DNA of 64,000 bases from Desulfobacter curvatus DSM 3379 (GTDB lineage Bacteria > Desulfobacterota > Desulfobacteria > Desulfobacterales > Desulfobacteraceae). Within the stretch, counting starts at the first letter, position 1; each line of letters opens with the position of its first letter. The position numbers were made by a program, and so were the translations under genes. Under the pieces are notes generated by a model. The model was not told the origin of the DNA, ran no database searches, and saw only the letters and a list, made by a program, of their open reading frames with translations. Below are positions 34,244 to 42,899 of this stretch, piece after piece. The stretch covers positions 15,381 through 79,380 of the forward strand of contig NZ_KB892979.1 in the NCBI RefSeq assembly GCF_000373985.1, in the 5' to 3' direction.

Positions 34244-36031
34244 ATGAAAAAAATTGTGGATCTGCCGATTTTTATCAAATTTATGGCTGTGGGTATTGGT
34301 ACAACAATTCTGCTGGTCTGTGTCCTGCTCTTTTTTTATGTTCGTTCCGACAAGGTTGCGACCGTTGAATCGTATGCAGAAAAAGCAAGGTCCATTTGCC
34401 TGGTCAGTGAATCCGTGCGCCAGGAAGTGGAGGAAAAATGGGCACTGGGCCTTTTCCCCCTGGAGAATATTCAATCCTACGCTGAGTCAGGCCAGACAGA
34501 TAAACTCCTGGCAACTGTGCCTGTGGTCTCCGCCTGGAAGGCGGCCATGCGCAAGGCAGAACAGGGCGGTTATACCTTCCGGGTCCCTAAGTTCAGCCCC
34601 CGAAATCCCCAAAATGAACCTGATTTTGGACAACCTTATAAAATTGAAGGGCCGGCTCTTGAAAAGATTAGAAAGGAGCAGTTGGATGAATACTATGTGG
34701 TGGATACACATACCAATTCCGTCCGGTATTTCTTGCCCATCCGTCTGTCTGAAACCTGCCTGGTCTGCCACGGTGATCCGGAACAGTCCAAAACCCTTTG
34801 GGGACGGGACGATGGAAAAGATCCCACCGGCGGCCCCTTTGAAAACTGGAAAGCCGGGGAAATCCATGGCGCCTTTGAAGTCATCCAGTCCCTGGATGAG
34901 GCAGATGCACAACTGCGATCCAGAGTTTTTAAAGCCGCTGCACTTATCGTTGCCGGTACGCTTCTGGCTGCTCTGGTGTTTTTCCTTGTGTCCCGGTCCA
35001 TCACCGGCCGGTTAAAACAGGGGGTGGCGTTTGCCAATGTCATGGCAGAAGGGGACTTGACCCATGACATTGATATTGAGTGCGAGGATGAGACAGGGAA
35101 ACTGGCCAGGGCCATGAACAGCATGGTAAAAAATCTGCGGGGGATGATGGAGAACATCCGCCAAGGGGTGGAGACGCTGTCCGGTTCCTCGGACCAGTTG
35201 AACGAGGCATCCCAAACCATGTCTACCGATTCTTCACAAGCTTCTGAACTAGCTGTATCCGTAGCTGCAGCCGCCGAAGAGATGAGTGCAAGCATGGCCA
35301 GTGTCAGGGCATCCATCGAGGAAACTGCCGGTAATGTTAATTCCGTTTCAGCCGCAGCCGAGGAGATGACGGCAACCATCAATGAAATCGTAACCAATAC
35401 GGAACAGTCCAGACAAGTGACCGAGACCGCCGTATCCCAGGCGGGACAGGCGTCGGAAAAAGTGGCGCAACTGGGATCGGCCGCCTTGGAAATCGGGAAA
35501 GTAACCGAGACCATCACCGATATCTCCGAGCAAACCAATCTTTTGGCCTTAAATGCCACCATTGAAGCGGCCCGGGCCGGGGAAGCGGGTAAAGGCTTTG
35601 CCGTGGTGGCCAATGAAATTAAAGTACTGGCCAATCAGACGGCGGAAGCGACCACTGAGATCCGGATGAAGATCGAGCGGATGCAGGGCTCCACCCAGGA
35701 GACCACAGAGGGTATTGAACGAATTATTGGTGTGATTAATGCAATTAACCAGAGCGTCGCCGCCATTGTGGATGCTGTGGAACAGCAATCCCAAGCCACG
35801 GCGGAAATTGCCCGGAATGTCTCCCAGGCCTCCCTTGGTATTTCCGAGGTGACTGACAATGTGGGTCAGTGTGCCACGGTTGCCGATGAAGTGGCCAAGG
35901 ATATATCCCGCGTCAGCCTCGCGTCAAGCGAAATCTCAAACCGCAGCATTAATGTTAAATTCACGGCCGAGGAGTTGTCAGGATTAGCGGCCAAGCTTAA
36001 TGAATTAATGGCTGGATTCAAATTGTCCTAG
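34244..36031 (+). CDS. Methyl-accepting chemotaxis protein with haem-c sensor domain
   Basis: A 595-residue chemoreceptor. Membrane segments at about 12-32 and 224-250 enclose a periplasmic DUF3365/Tll0287-like domain carrying one c-type haem site, C172-L-V-C175-H176, close to its end. HAMP follows (about 250-305), then the methyl-accepting signalling domain with the hairpin tip TDISEQTNLLALNATIEAARAG-type core near 425. Such haem domains sense redox state, O2 or NO. Ribosome site GGGGGAAC. A second chemoreceptor gene follows after 26 bases, so the two are probably one transcript. Confidence 0.92.
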   Translation: MKKIVDLPIFIKFMAVGIGTTILLVCVLLFFYVRSDKVATVESYAEKARSICLVSESVRQEVEEKWALGLFPLENIQSYAESGQTDKLLATVPVVSAWKAAMRKAEQGGYTFRVPKFSPRNPQNEPDFGQPYKIEGPALEKIRKEQLDEYYVVDTHTNSVRYFLPIRLSETCLVCHGDPEQSKTLWGRDDGKDPTGGPFENWKAGEIHGAFEVIQSLDEADAQLRSRVFKAAALIVAGTLLAALVFFLVSRSITGRLKQGVAFANVMAEGDLTHDIDIECEDETGKLARAMNSMVKNLRGMMENIRQGVETLSGSSDQLNEASQTMSTDSSQASELAVSVAAAAEEMSASMASVRASIEETAGNVNSVSAAAEEMTATINEIVTNTEQSRQVTETAVSQAGQASEKVAQLGSAALEIGKVTETITDISEQTNLLALNATIEAARAGEAGKGFAVVANEIKVLANQTAEATTEIRMKIERMQGSTQETTEGIERIIGVINAINQSVAAIVDAVEQQSQATAEIARNVSQASLGISEVTDNVGQCATVADEVAKDISRVSLASSEISNRSINVKFTAEELSGLAAKLNELMAGFKLS

Positions 36032-36057
36032 GCTTTTGGAAAACAAGGGGAAAAAGT

Positions 36058-38472
36058 ATGAAATTGAATTTCAAGTATAAAATTATCCTGCCTGTATTTT
36101 TTTTGCTCATTGTGGGTTTAGGTGGTTTGGCCTATATTGCCGGTTCGAAGGCCAAAAGCGCGCTTAGAAACAATATCATAAGTCAGCTTGTTAAAACCAG
36201 CCAATCAACAGTTGTAACGATGGATACATGGGTGGAGGACCGGACCAAGGATATTGCGGCATGGCGGACCCTGCAGATTTGCCGTGATGCATTAGAAAAG
36301 GGGACACAAGGCGAGATAGCCCGGGAAAACATGAGCCGGATGTTTACAGAATGGCGCCGGCAATACGGGTTTTATGAAGGAATCAGTCTTGCGGATCCGG
36401 CCGGTGAAGTTATCTCGGGATCTCCTAGGTCAATTATAGGGAAAATTAATATTGGGGAAAGAGATTATTTTAAAGCATCCATGGCAGGCAAAATCAAAGT
36501 TTCAGACATCTTGCAGAGCAAAATCTCGGGGAATTCGGCTTTTGTTATTTCAAGCCCCATAAAAAAGGGGGGTGTCGTTTATGGGGTCTTGTTTGCAGTG
36601 GTGGATCTGCAGGCATTTTCAGCGAAATTTACCGATCCTGTTAAAATTGGAGAAAAAGGCTATGCATATCTGATAGACAGCAACGGGATGGTCGTTGCAC
36701 ATCCGGATAAAAGCAATATCAACAGGTTGAACCTGGCCGATACTGAACACGGGCAGCAGATCATAAACCTGAATAATGGCTGCCTGGCGGCAACCGTGGA
36801 TGAAAGAGCGATTCATAACGCCTTTGCCCGTTCAAGTAAAATCAATATCATTGCAGTTGTCCAGTCTGATGATCAGGAAATGTTCACACCCATCAGTGCG
36901 CTTACCCGTTTTAATATTATCATATCCGTAATGATCATCCTCTGTGCCATAGTCATTGTTTGGATCATGGCTTCAAGGATTGTCCGGCCGATCAATGCCA
37001 CTGCAGCAGCGCTTAAGGATATCTCTGAGGGTGACGGAGACTTAACCCAGCGGGTTGCCGTCCAAAGCCAGGATGAAATAGGGGAATTGGCAAGGTGGGT
37101 AAATAGATTCATCACCAGGTTGAACAAAATTATCGTGCATATCGGCATGGATTCGGAGACCGTCTTTGCTTCTTCCGAAGAACTGCTTTCTGTGGCGGAA
37201 TTTATGTTGGAAGATTCAGAGAGTCTTACAGGCAAGTCTGAAACTGTGGCTGCTGCCGCAGGAGAAATGAGTCAGAACATGAGTTCCGTAGCGGCTGCCA
37301 CTGAACAGGCTGCCGGCAATCTGGCATCGGTGACGGATGCTGCAGGACAGATGAAACAAGGCTTGGATCATGTGGCTGAAAATTGTGACAAAGCCAGACA
37401 AATAACCAAAACTGCTGCAGAAACGGTGAATGCGGCAACCAATAAAGTTGCTAGATTGGGCTCCTCTGCTGAGGATATCACACGGGTCACCGAAGTTATC
37501 ACTGATATTGCCGAGCAGACAAACCTTTTAGCCCTGAATGCCACCATTGAAGCGGCAAGAGCCGGCGAAGCCGGAAAAGGCTTTGCGGTGGTGGCAGGAG
37601 AAATAAAGAACCTGGCCGCCCAAACAGCTGGTGCAACCATGGACATAAAACAAAGGATAGAAGAGATTCAGCACTCTTCAAATGCCACTGTTCAAGAGGT
37701 TGAACAGATCACCCAGGTTATTTCAGAAGTGACAAGGATTGTTTCGCAAATTGCCGAGGCCATAGAAGAACAGTCCGGATATGCATCCCAAGTGGCTGAA
37801 AACATAGAGCAAGCGTCATTAGGTATCAGGGAGATCAATGAAAATGTCGTTAATAGTTCCATGGCATCAACACAGATTTCCGACGATATTGCAGAAGTTA
37901 ACGAAGTGTCCGGAGAGATGACCCAGCGCAGCGTCAGATTAAAGCAAAGCGCCCAGGATCTTTCCAGCCTTTCCGGTAAACTGAGGAATATGATCGGTGT
38001 TTTTAAAGTATCGGTTGAAGAGGCCGGTGTGGATGAAGAACCGGATATAAAACCCGAGGCGATTAATGATCTCATGCCCTGGGGAAGACGTCTGGCCCTT
38101 GGCATTCCCGAGGTTGATAAGCAGCACAAGGAGCTGGTTTCCATGGTGAATGAACTTCACCGGGCCATGCGGATGAAAATGGGAAACCAGGAGGCGGGTT
38201 CCATTTTGACGCGTTTAGCCAATTATACGGTGTATCATTTCGAGTATGAAGAGAAATTGTTTGATACCCACGGATATCCGGATACTCCGAATCATAAAAA
38301 AATACATAAAGATCTTGTGGCCAAGGTTTTGGCGTTTACCAAGGAGTTCGAAGAAGGCCGGGCCGCGCTTTCCATGGATTTGATGAAATTTCTTACGGAC
38401 TGGCTGAAAAATCACATAATGAAAACAGATAAGGCCTATGCCCCATTTTTAAAAGAGAAACTGGGGCTGTAA
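36058..38472 (+). CDS. Chemoreceptor with Cache sensor and C-terminal hemerythrin domain
   Basis: An 804-residue chemoreceptor. Membrane segment about 8-28; periplasmic double-Cache domain (about 40-275) with ISLADPAGEVISGSP; second membrane segment about 285-306; HAMP (about 307-360); methyl-accepting domain with TDIAEQTNLLALNATIEAAR near 480. The last 130 residues are a hemerythrin: PEVDKQHKELVSMVNELH, YHFEYEEKLF, HKKIHKDLV and NHIMKTDKAY supply the His/Glu/Asp di-iron ligands. This resembles DcrH of Desulfovibrio, which senses oxygen. The gene fits aerotaxis or oxygen avoidance. Confidence 0.93.
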   Translation: MKLNFKYKIILPVFFLLIVGLGGLAYIAGSKAKSALRNNIISQLVKTSQSTVVTMDTWVEDRTKDIAAWRTLQICRDALEKGTQGEIARENMSRMFTEWRRQYGFYEGISLADPAGEVISGSPRSIIGKINIGERDYFKASMAGKIKVSDILQSKISGNSAFVISSPIKKGGVVYGVLFAVVDLQAFSAKFTDPVKIGEKGYAYLIDSNGMVVAHPDKSNINRLNLADTEHGQQIINLNNGCLAATVDERAIHNAFARSSKINIIAVVQSDDQEMFTPISALTRFNIIISVMIILCAIVIVWIMASRIVRPINATAAALKDISEGDGDLTQRVAVQSQDEIGELARWVNRFITRLNKIIVHIGMDSETVFASSEELLSVAEFMLEDSESLTGKSETVAAAAGEMSQNMSSVAAATEQAAGNLASVTDAAGQMKQGLDHVAENCDKARQITKTAAETVNAATNKVARLGSSAEDITRVTEVITDIAEQTNLLALNATIEAARAGEAGKGFAVVAGEIKNLAAQTAGATMDIKQRIEEIQHSSNATVQEVEQITQVISEVTRIVSQIAEAIEEQSGYASQVAENIEQASLGIREINENVVNSSMASTQISDDIAEVNEVSGEMTQRSVRLKQSAQDLSSLSGKLRNMIGVFKVSVEEAGVDEEPDIKPEAINDLMPWGRRLALGIPEVDKQHKELVSMVNELHRAMRMKMGNQEAGSILTRLANYTVYHFEYEEKLFDTHGYPDTPNHKKIHKDLVAKVLAFTKEFEEGRAALSMDLMKFLTDWLKNHIMKTDKAYAPFLKEKLGL

Positions 38473-38493
38473 AAAAGAAACGGTATCGCGGAT

Positions 38494-41034
38494 TCAGTGG
38501 AAACCGTCCTGTTCAGAGACATTCTCAAGACAGTCCACGATATTTTTGCATGCGTCTTGTAACTGCAAAATTAAAGGGGACGTATCTTTAATCTTTGATT
38601 CCGCCCCCATTTGTTCGAGCCGGTAGGCGGTTTCTGCCGTAGATTGGGCGGCCAGATACTTACACATTCCCTTTAGCTGGTGCGCGCTTTTTTGCAGCCC
38701 TGGACCATCGCCGGCAGAAATACTGTCCATAATCCGGGTCAGAACAGGGCCATGGTTCTTTTTAAATGTTTGAATACATTTATCGAGCAGGGATTTGTTT
38801 GAATTCATAATTTCCCTGAGTTCGGCCATGTCCACAACCGCTTCGTCTTCATGTCTTTGAACCAGTGCTTCCTTTTGGTCAGCATTGCTTTTGAAGCAGT
38901 CTTCGGGCAGAATTCGTTTAAGCACACCTGCCAAAGCGCCGGCAGTCAGGGGTTTTGTAATGTAATCATTCATCCCATTGGCCAGGAAGAGCTCCCGGTC
39001 CTGCTTCATTGCGTGGGCGGTCAGGGCAATGATGGGTACCGGCGCAAGGTTGTGTTCCTTTTCATACGCCCGAATATTCACAGCGGCATCCAGGCCGCTC
39101 ATTACCGGCATCTGGCCGTCCATAAGTATCAGATCAAATTGACCGGCTTTGAATAGATCCAAGGCTTCCTGACCGTTCTCAGCGACCTGGATATCCGTCA
39201 GATTCATTCTTTTCAAAAGATTTTCAGCCACAATGCGGTTTATTTCATCATCTTCTGTAAGGAGCAGTCGGCATGGACAGGTCACCCGGACAGTTTCAGA
39301 GTGCACCTGCATTTTTGGGATTTCGCCCTGGGTTTCAATGTTAATTAAGGAATCGGCCGATGACATACAGGCGATAAAATCCGCATACTTTACGGGTTTG
39401 TTCAGGTTTATGATACGGGGGTGGGCGGCCGTGCTTTGTTCCGGGTTTTGCCGGCCAAGGAAAGCCAGACGCACAAATGTCGTATCTGAAATATCGCAAG
39501 TCTGCGCTGCGGCTTCAACCAGGTCCGTTGACGGCATTCCGGAAAGATCCTGGTCAAAAAAGACATAGCTGAACGGCGTACCCGACTGCCGGGCCGAAAG
39601 GATTCTGCTGCAGGCATCAATGATATCGCAGGCTTCCTGGAACGCGCATCCCAACGGTTTCATATATTCAATCAGTACCCGTCTGGCTGCCGGGTTGGCA
39701 TCGGCGATCAAGACCAAAGAATTTTGTTCCAGAGCCACATCGGACATGGGTTCCGGTTTGTTCTGCTGTTTAAATTCTATTTTGGACCAGAAGGTGGACC
39801 CTTCATTCTCCTGTGATGATACGCCGACTTTTCCGCCCATCAGTTCGGTCAGCTGCTTTGAAATAGCCAGTCCAAGCCCGGTGCCGCCATATTGCCGGGT
39901 CATACTTGAATCCATCTGGGAAAAAGATTGGAATAATCCGCTTATCTTGCCCTTTGGAATCCCAATGCCTGTGTCCGTCACTGAAAATTTCAGCAGAACG
40001 CCGGACAAGGATTTTGATTCTAAACTGATCTGAAGCACAACGCCTCCCTGCCGGGTAAATTTAACGGCATTTCCGCAGAAATTCATGATGATCTGGCGTA
40101 GCCGCACCGGATCGCCCTTTAACATCACCGGCACATCCGCTTCAAAAATTGTGGCAAAAAAGAGGCCTTTTTCAAATATGGATATGGAGATAATATCTGA
40201 AAGCTCTTCCATGACCTGTCTTAGATTGAAATCAATTTCCTCAATATCCAGTTTTCCCGCTTCGATTTTTGAATAATCCAGGATATCGTTAATGACGTTG
40301 AGAAGTGCGTTGGACGAGTTTTTCATGAGCATGGCAAAATGACGCTGCTCTTGGGTCAGCGGGGTCCCCAGAAGAATTTCGACCATGCCGATCACCCCGT
40401 TCATGGGGGTTCGTATTTCATGACTCATATTTGCCAGAAATTGATCTTTTGCAATATTTGCGGCTTCTGCCCGTTCCTTGGCTTGGGCCAGGGCTTTGTT
40501 GGACTGTTCCAGTTCAGATGTCCGGTTTTGAATTTCGGAGTGAAGCAGTTTGGAATATTCGGCGCTTTGGGTCTGGTTCTGGGCCAGAATATCCTGGTAC
40601 TTTTTTTCCAAAACCTTGATTCTTCGATCACGCTGCTCTTTATGGGCTGCGAGCAATGCCTTCTCTTCAGACAGGAGCTGTTCTTTTTTATGAAGATTCT
40701 TGCATAGATTGATAATATCCCGGGTCATGGCAAACGCCATGGGCGGATCAGCGTCCCGGGGGATTCCACATACAATAACCGAATTCATTTCTCCCAGGGA
40801 TAACGACAGTAAAGGCCCGTTGGGGCCGGTTAAGATCTGTCCGCTGTCAGCGCTCTGCCGCAGCTGGGTTACAAGGCTGTCATCCATGGGATGGCCTGAT
40901 AAGGTCCCCACAACGCCGCCTGTGTTCAGTAAAATCGCAAAGTTGTATGTTGGAAGATATTTATTCAGCAGCGCAAGAAAGTCGGCGTTGATTTCGTCAT
41001 CGGATTCTTGAAGAATATCATCAAACAAGTTCAT
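38494..41034 (-). CDS. Hybrid sensor histidine kinase with two receivers and Hpt
   Basis: An 846-residue cytoplasmic hybrid kinase without membrane segments. After an N-terminal sensor-like region (about 1-120) and a coiled coil come HisKA (FLANMSHEIRTPMNGVIGM, about 200), HATPase_c (GDPVRLRQIIMNFCGNAVKFT; GTGLGLAISKQL), a first receiver of weaker match (LVLIADANPAARRVL ... FFDQDLSGM), a second typical receiver (LLLTEDDEINRIV ... LILMDGQMPVMSG) and an Hpt domain (AHQLKGMCKYLAA). The frame extends to 41097, but starts at 41046 or 41034 fit better; MNLFDDILQ is preferred. It overlaps the HDOD gene, so the two are coupled. Confidence 0.85.
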   Translation of the reverse strand: MNLFDDILQESDDEINADFLALLNKYLPTYNFAILLNTGGVVGTLSGHPMDDSLVTQLRQSADSGQILTGPNGPLLSLSLGEMNSVIVCGIPRDADPPMAFAMTRDIINLCKNLHKKEQLLSEEKALLAAHKEQRDRRIKVLEKKYQDILAQNQTQSAEYSKLLHSEIQNRTSELEQSNKALAQAKERAEAANIAKDQFLANMSHEIRTPMNGVIGMVEILLGTPLTQEQRHFAMLMKNSSNALLNVINDILDYSKIEAGKLDIEEIDFNLRQVMEELSDIISISIFEKGLFFATIFEADVPVMLKGDPVRLRQIIMNFCGNAVKFTRQGGVVLQISLESKSLSGVLLKFSVTDTGIGIPKGKISGLFQSFSQMDSSMTRQYGGTGLGLAISKQLTELMGGKVGVSSQENEGSTFWSKIEFKQQNKPEPMSDVALEQNSLVLIADANPAARRVLIEYMKPLGCAFQEACDIIDACSRILSARQSGTPFSYVFFDQDLSGMPSTDLVEAAAQTCDISDTTFVRLAFLGRQNPEQSTAAHPRIINLNKPVKYADFIACMSSADSLINIETQGEIPKMQVHSETVRVTCPCRLLLTEDDEINRIVAENLLKRMNLTDIQVAENGQEALDLFKAGQFDLILMDGQMPVMSGLDAAVNIRAYEKEHNLAPVPIIALTAHAMKQDRELFLANGMNDYITKPLTAGALAGVLKRILPEDCFKSNADQKEALVQRHEDEAVVDMAELREIMNSNKSLLDKCIQTFKKNHGPVLTRIMDSISAGDGPGLQKSAHQLKGMCKYLAAQSTAETAYRLEQMGAESKIKDTSPLILQLQDACKNIVDCLENVSEQDGFH

Positions 41035-41911
41035 CGGTATCGTCATCCCCAAGGGAATAAATCTCCTTAACCCTTGCAATTTCCTGGGGCAGATCATCCA
41101 TTATGGCACGATAGCCCATGATATTTTCCTTGATGTGGGAAAGCAGTGGCGGGGAGTGTAATTTTTTTTCTGTTTCCGGGTATGCCGTATACTCTAACAT
41201 AGAGGCCAGATATTCCGCGATTTGCAGGATGCCGGCGTGGCTGTCAGGATCCACCGTTTTCATGACATCGTGATGATTTTTCATCCCCTGGCAAAGGTCC
41301 GGCTTCAACCCCCATTGCCGGGTCAGCAGATAACTGATGATGGTATGATCCGTTCCCATGACCATTCGTTCGTGATCAATCAGTTTTTGGTTTGCCGGTT
41401 TAAATGTGCGGCAGAACGATTTGAACTTTTCCGGAGCCACCTGATCCTCAACGATCAGGCCGATATCGTGGAGAATACCGCATAGGAAGTCATCCTCTCC
41501 TTTCCGGGCAAAAATCCGTTCAGCAATCATTTGGCAGCAAATGCTTGTCACGGCACAATGGGCCCACAGTTTTTTTCTGGAAAATTCTATGGTGCTTGAA
41601 TCCTTTGAAAAAAGATTTTTCACTGCGTCGAGAACAATCATGTTTTTTAGGTTGTCCATCCCGATGTAGGCAACCGCTTCAGATATGCTTTTGATTTTTG
41701 TTCTCAGGGAAAAGTAGGAAGAGTTGATCAGCTTTAAAATTCGTAAGACCAATGTGGGGTCAACCCGGATCACCGTTTCAAATTCCTCAAGAGAAGAGGT
41801 ATCTTCGTCAATCATCTTCATCAGGCGGGCCGCAACGGGGGGGACTGTTTTCAGGGCTGTAAATTTATCCAGGTATAGCTTTGCCGTATTGTGATAACCG
41901 GATGATTTCAC
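41021..41911 (-). CDS. HDOD-domain signalling protein
   Basis: A 296-residue HDOD protein. The domain (about 15-210) has the family opening LPPVAARLM-like TVPPVAARLMKMI, the VIRVDPTLVLRILKLINSSYFS core and SEAVAYIGMDNLKNMIV. The degenerate HD site appears as CGILHDIGLIVEDQ. HDOD proteins act as output or scaffold modules in chemotaxis, cyclic-di-GMP and two-component circuits rather than as enzymes. It is encoded just before, and overlapping, the hybrid kinase. Ribosome site AGGAATTTC. Confidence 0.88.
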   Translation of the reverse strand: MKSSGYHNTAKLYLDKFTALKTVPPVAARLMKMIDEDTSSLEEFETVIRVDPTLVLRILKLINSSYFSLRTKIKSISEAVAYIGMDNLKNMIVLDAVKNLFSKDSSTIEFSRKKLWAHCAVTSICCQMIAERIFARKGEDDFLCGILHDIGLIVEDQVAPEKFKSFCRTFKPANQKLIDHERMVMGTDHTIISYLLTRQWGLKPDLCQGMKNHHDVMKTVDPDSHAGILQIAEYLASMLEYTAYPETEKKLHSPPLLSHIKENIMGYRAIMDDLPQEIARVKEIYSLGDDDTDELV

Positions 41912-41975
41912 ATGAAATTCCTAATCAATAACCTCGGAAAAATAACCGCTTTTGGGAAAGCGTGTTCCGGGTCTT

Positions 41976-42371
41976 TTATTGGGCGGGGGAAATTCCCAGG
42001 TCAGCCATCTTTTTATCCACCGCCTCCTGCTTCAGCGGTTTTATGAAATAGGCCCTGCACCCCGATTTGATACAACCGATGACGATGTTTTTTTCACTGT
42101 GGGAGGTAACCATAATGACAATGGATTTGTGCTCTTTGAGCCCGGCATCAATTTTTTTGATTTTTTTTAAGACCTCCACCCCGCTGATATCGTTAAGAGA
42201 GATATCCAGCAAAACCAAATTAAAGGGTTTTCCTTTTTCAATGCCTTTTTGATAGACTTTCAACGCATCGGCACCGGAAGAGACAGAGATCGACGAACCA
42301 TACTTACTGAATATGTCCTCCATTAAGGTTCTGCCGATTTCTTCATCATCAACAATGAGAATTCTATTCAT
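41976..42371 (-). CDS. Single-domain response regulator (CheY-like)
   Basis: A 131-residue receiver without output domain. It keeps the acidic pair in ILIVDDEE, the phospho-acceptor Asp in LVLLDISLND, the Thr of VTSHSE and the Lys of FIKPLK. It probably relays phosphate from one of the neighbouring kinases or Hpt domains. The frame extends six codons upstream to 42389, but MNRILIVDD is the standard start. It lies 64 bases before the HDOD gene. Confidence 0.88.
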   Translation of the reverse strand: MNRILIVDDEEIGRTLMEDIFSKYGSSISVSSGADALKVYQKGIEKGKPFNLVLLDISLNDISGVEVLKKIKKIDAGLKEHKSIVIMVTSHSEKNIVIGCIKSGCRAYFIKPLKQEAVDKKMADLGISPAQ

Positions 42372-42899
42372 AGTTAGTGAACACCCCATAGAGATTTTAA
42401 ATTCGTATTTTTGAAAATGTATAATAATAGGCTGATTTCCAGATGTATAGCAAGATAATTTTTACGATAAGGTTCCATCGCAGAGAATTATGATGCTGAT
42501 TCGGTTACAGGTCTGCAAAGAGCAGTAAAATGGGTAGTGCAGATGGGGCTCGATATCCGCTTTTCTTGGCTTGCAATTCTAAAGTTTTAAAGGTATCCTT
42601 TCGTTATATTAAGCAGTTATTTTTGATGTTCTAATTTAATGCTGAACGGTGCGATTTTTCCCGCGTTCCTTAGGTAATGTGCTTTGCCTTTTTTCTTAAA
42701 TCGACCGGCACAAGGCGGATTCGATCTGATACGAATTTAGCGGCAGGTGTTTTCTTTATAACGGCCATGGGCCGACCCGGTCTATCAGCACACAGACTTC
42801 GGCCCACAACAAAGATAGAAAAAATCCAGTTACTTGCTGGAGACTTTCATATAAAATTCGATATATGGTGTCCGTTAAGATGAAATTTAAATCAGTATT
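42372..42899. other. Intergenic region before the large hybrid kinase
   Basis: About 390 bases without a recognisable gene, followed by dispersed repeat copy D at 42759-42867. The bases just before copy D give no intact gene ending at it, unlike copies A, C and E, so an upstream gene may have been lost here. Confidence 0.4.
42759..42867 (+). repeat. Dispersed structured repeat, copy D (long form)
   Basis: Plus strand: TAACGGCCATGGGCCGACCC, loop with GGTCTATCAG, CTTCGGCCCACAACAAAG, second hairpin CCAGTTACTTGCTGG, then GACTTTCATATAAAAT and CGATATATG. GGGCCGA pairs perfectly with TCGGCCC. It ends about 32 bases before the start of the hybrid kinase, in the same orientation. Confidence 0.8.

Noticed and set aside
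34693..35634. 313-codon minus-strand frame opposite the first chemoreceptor
   Set aside because: Ser/Ala-rich shadow of the methyl-accepting domain; no ribosome site or family match.
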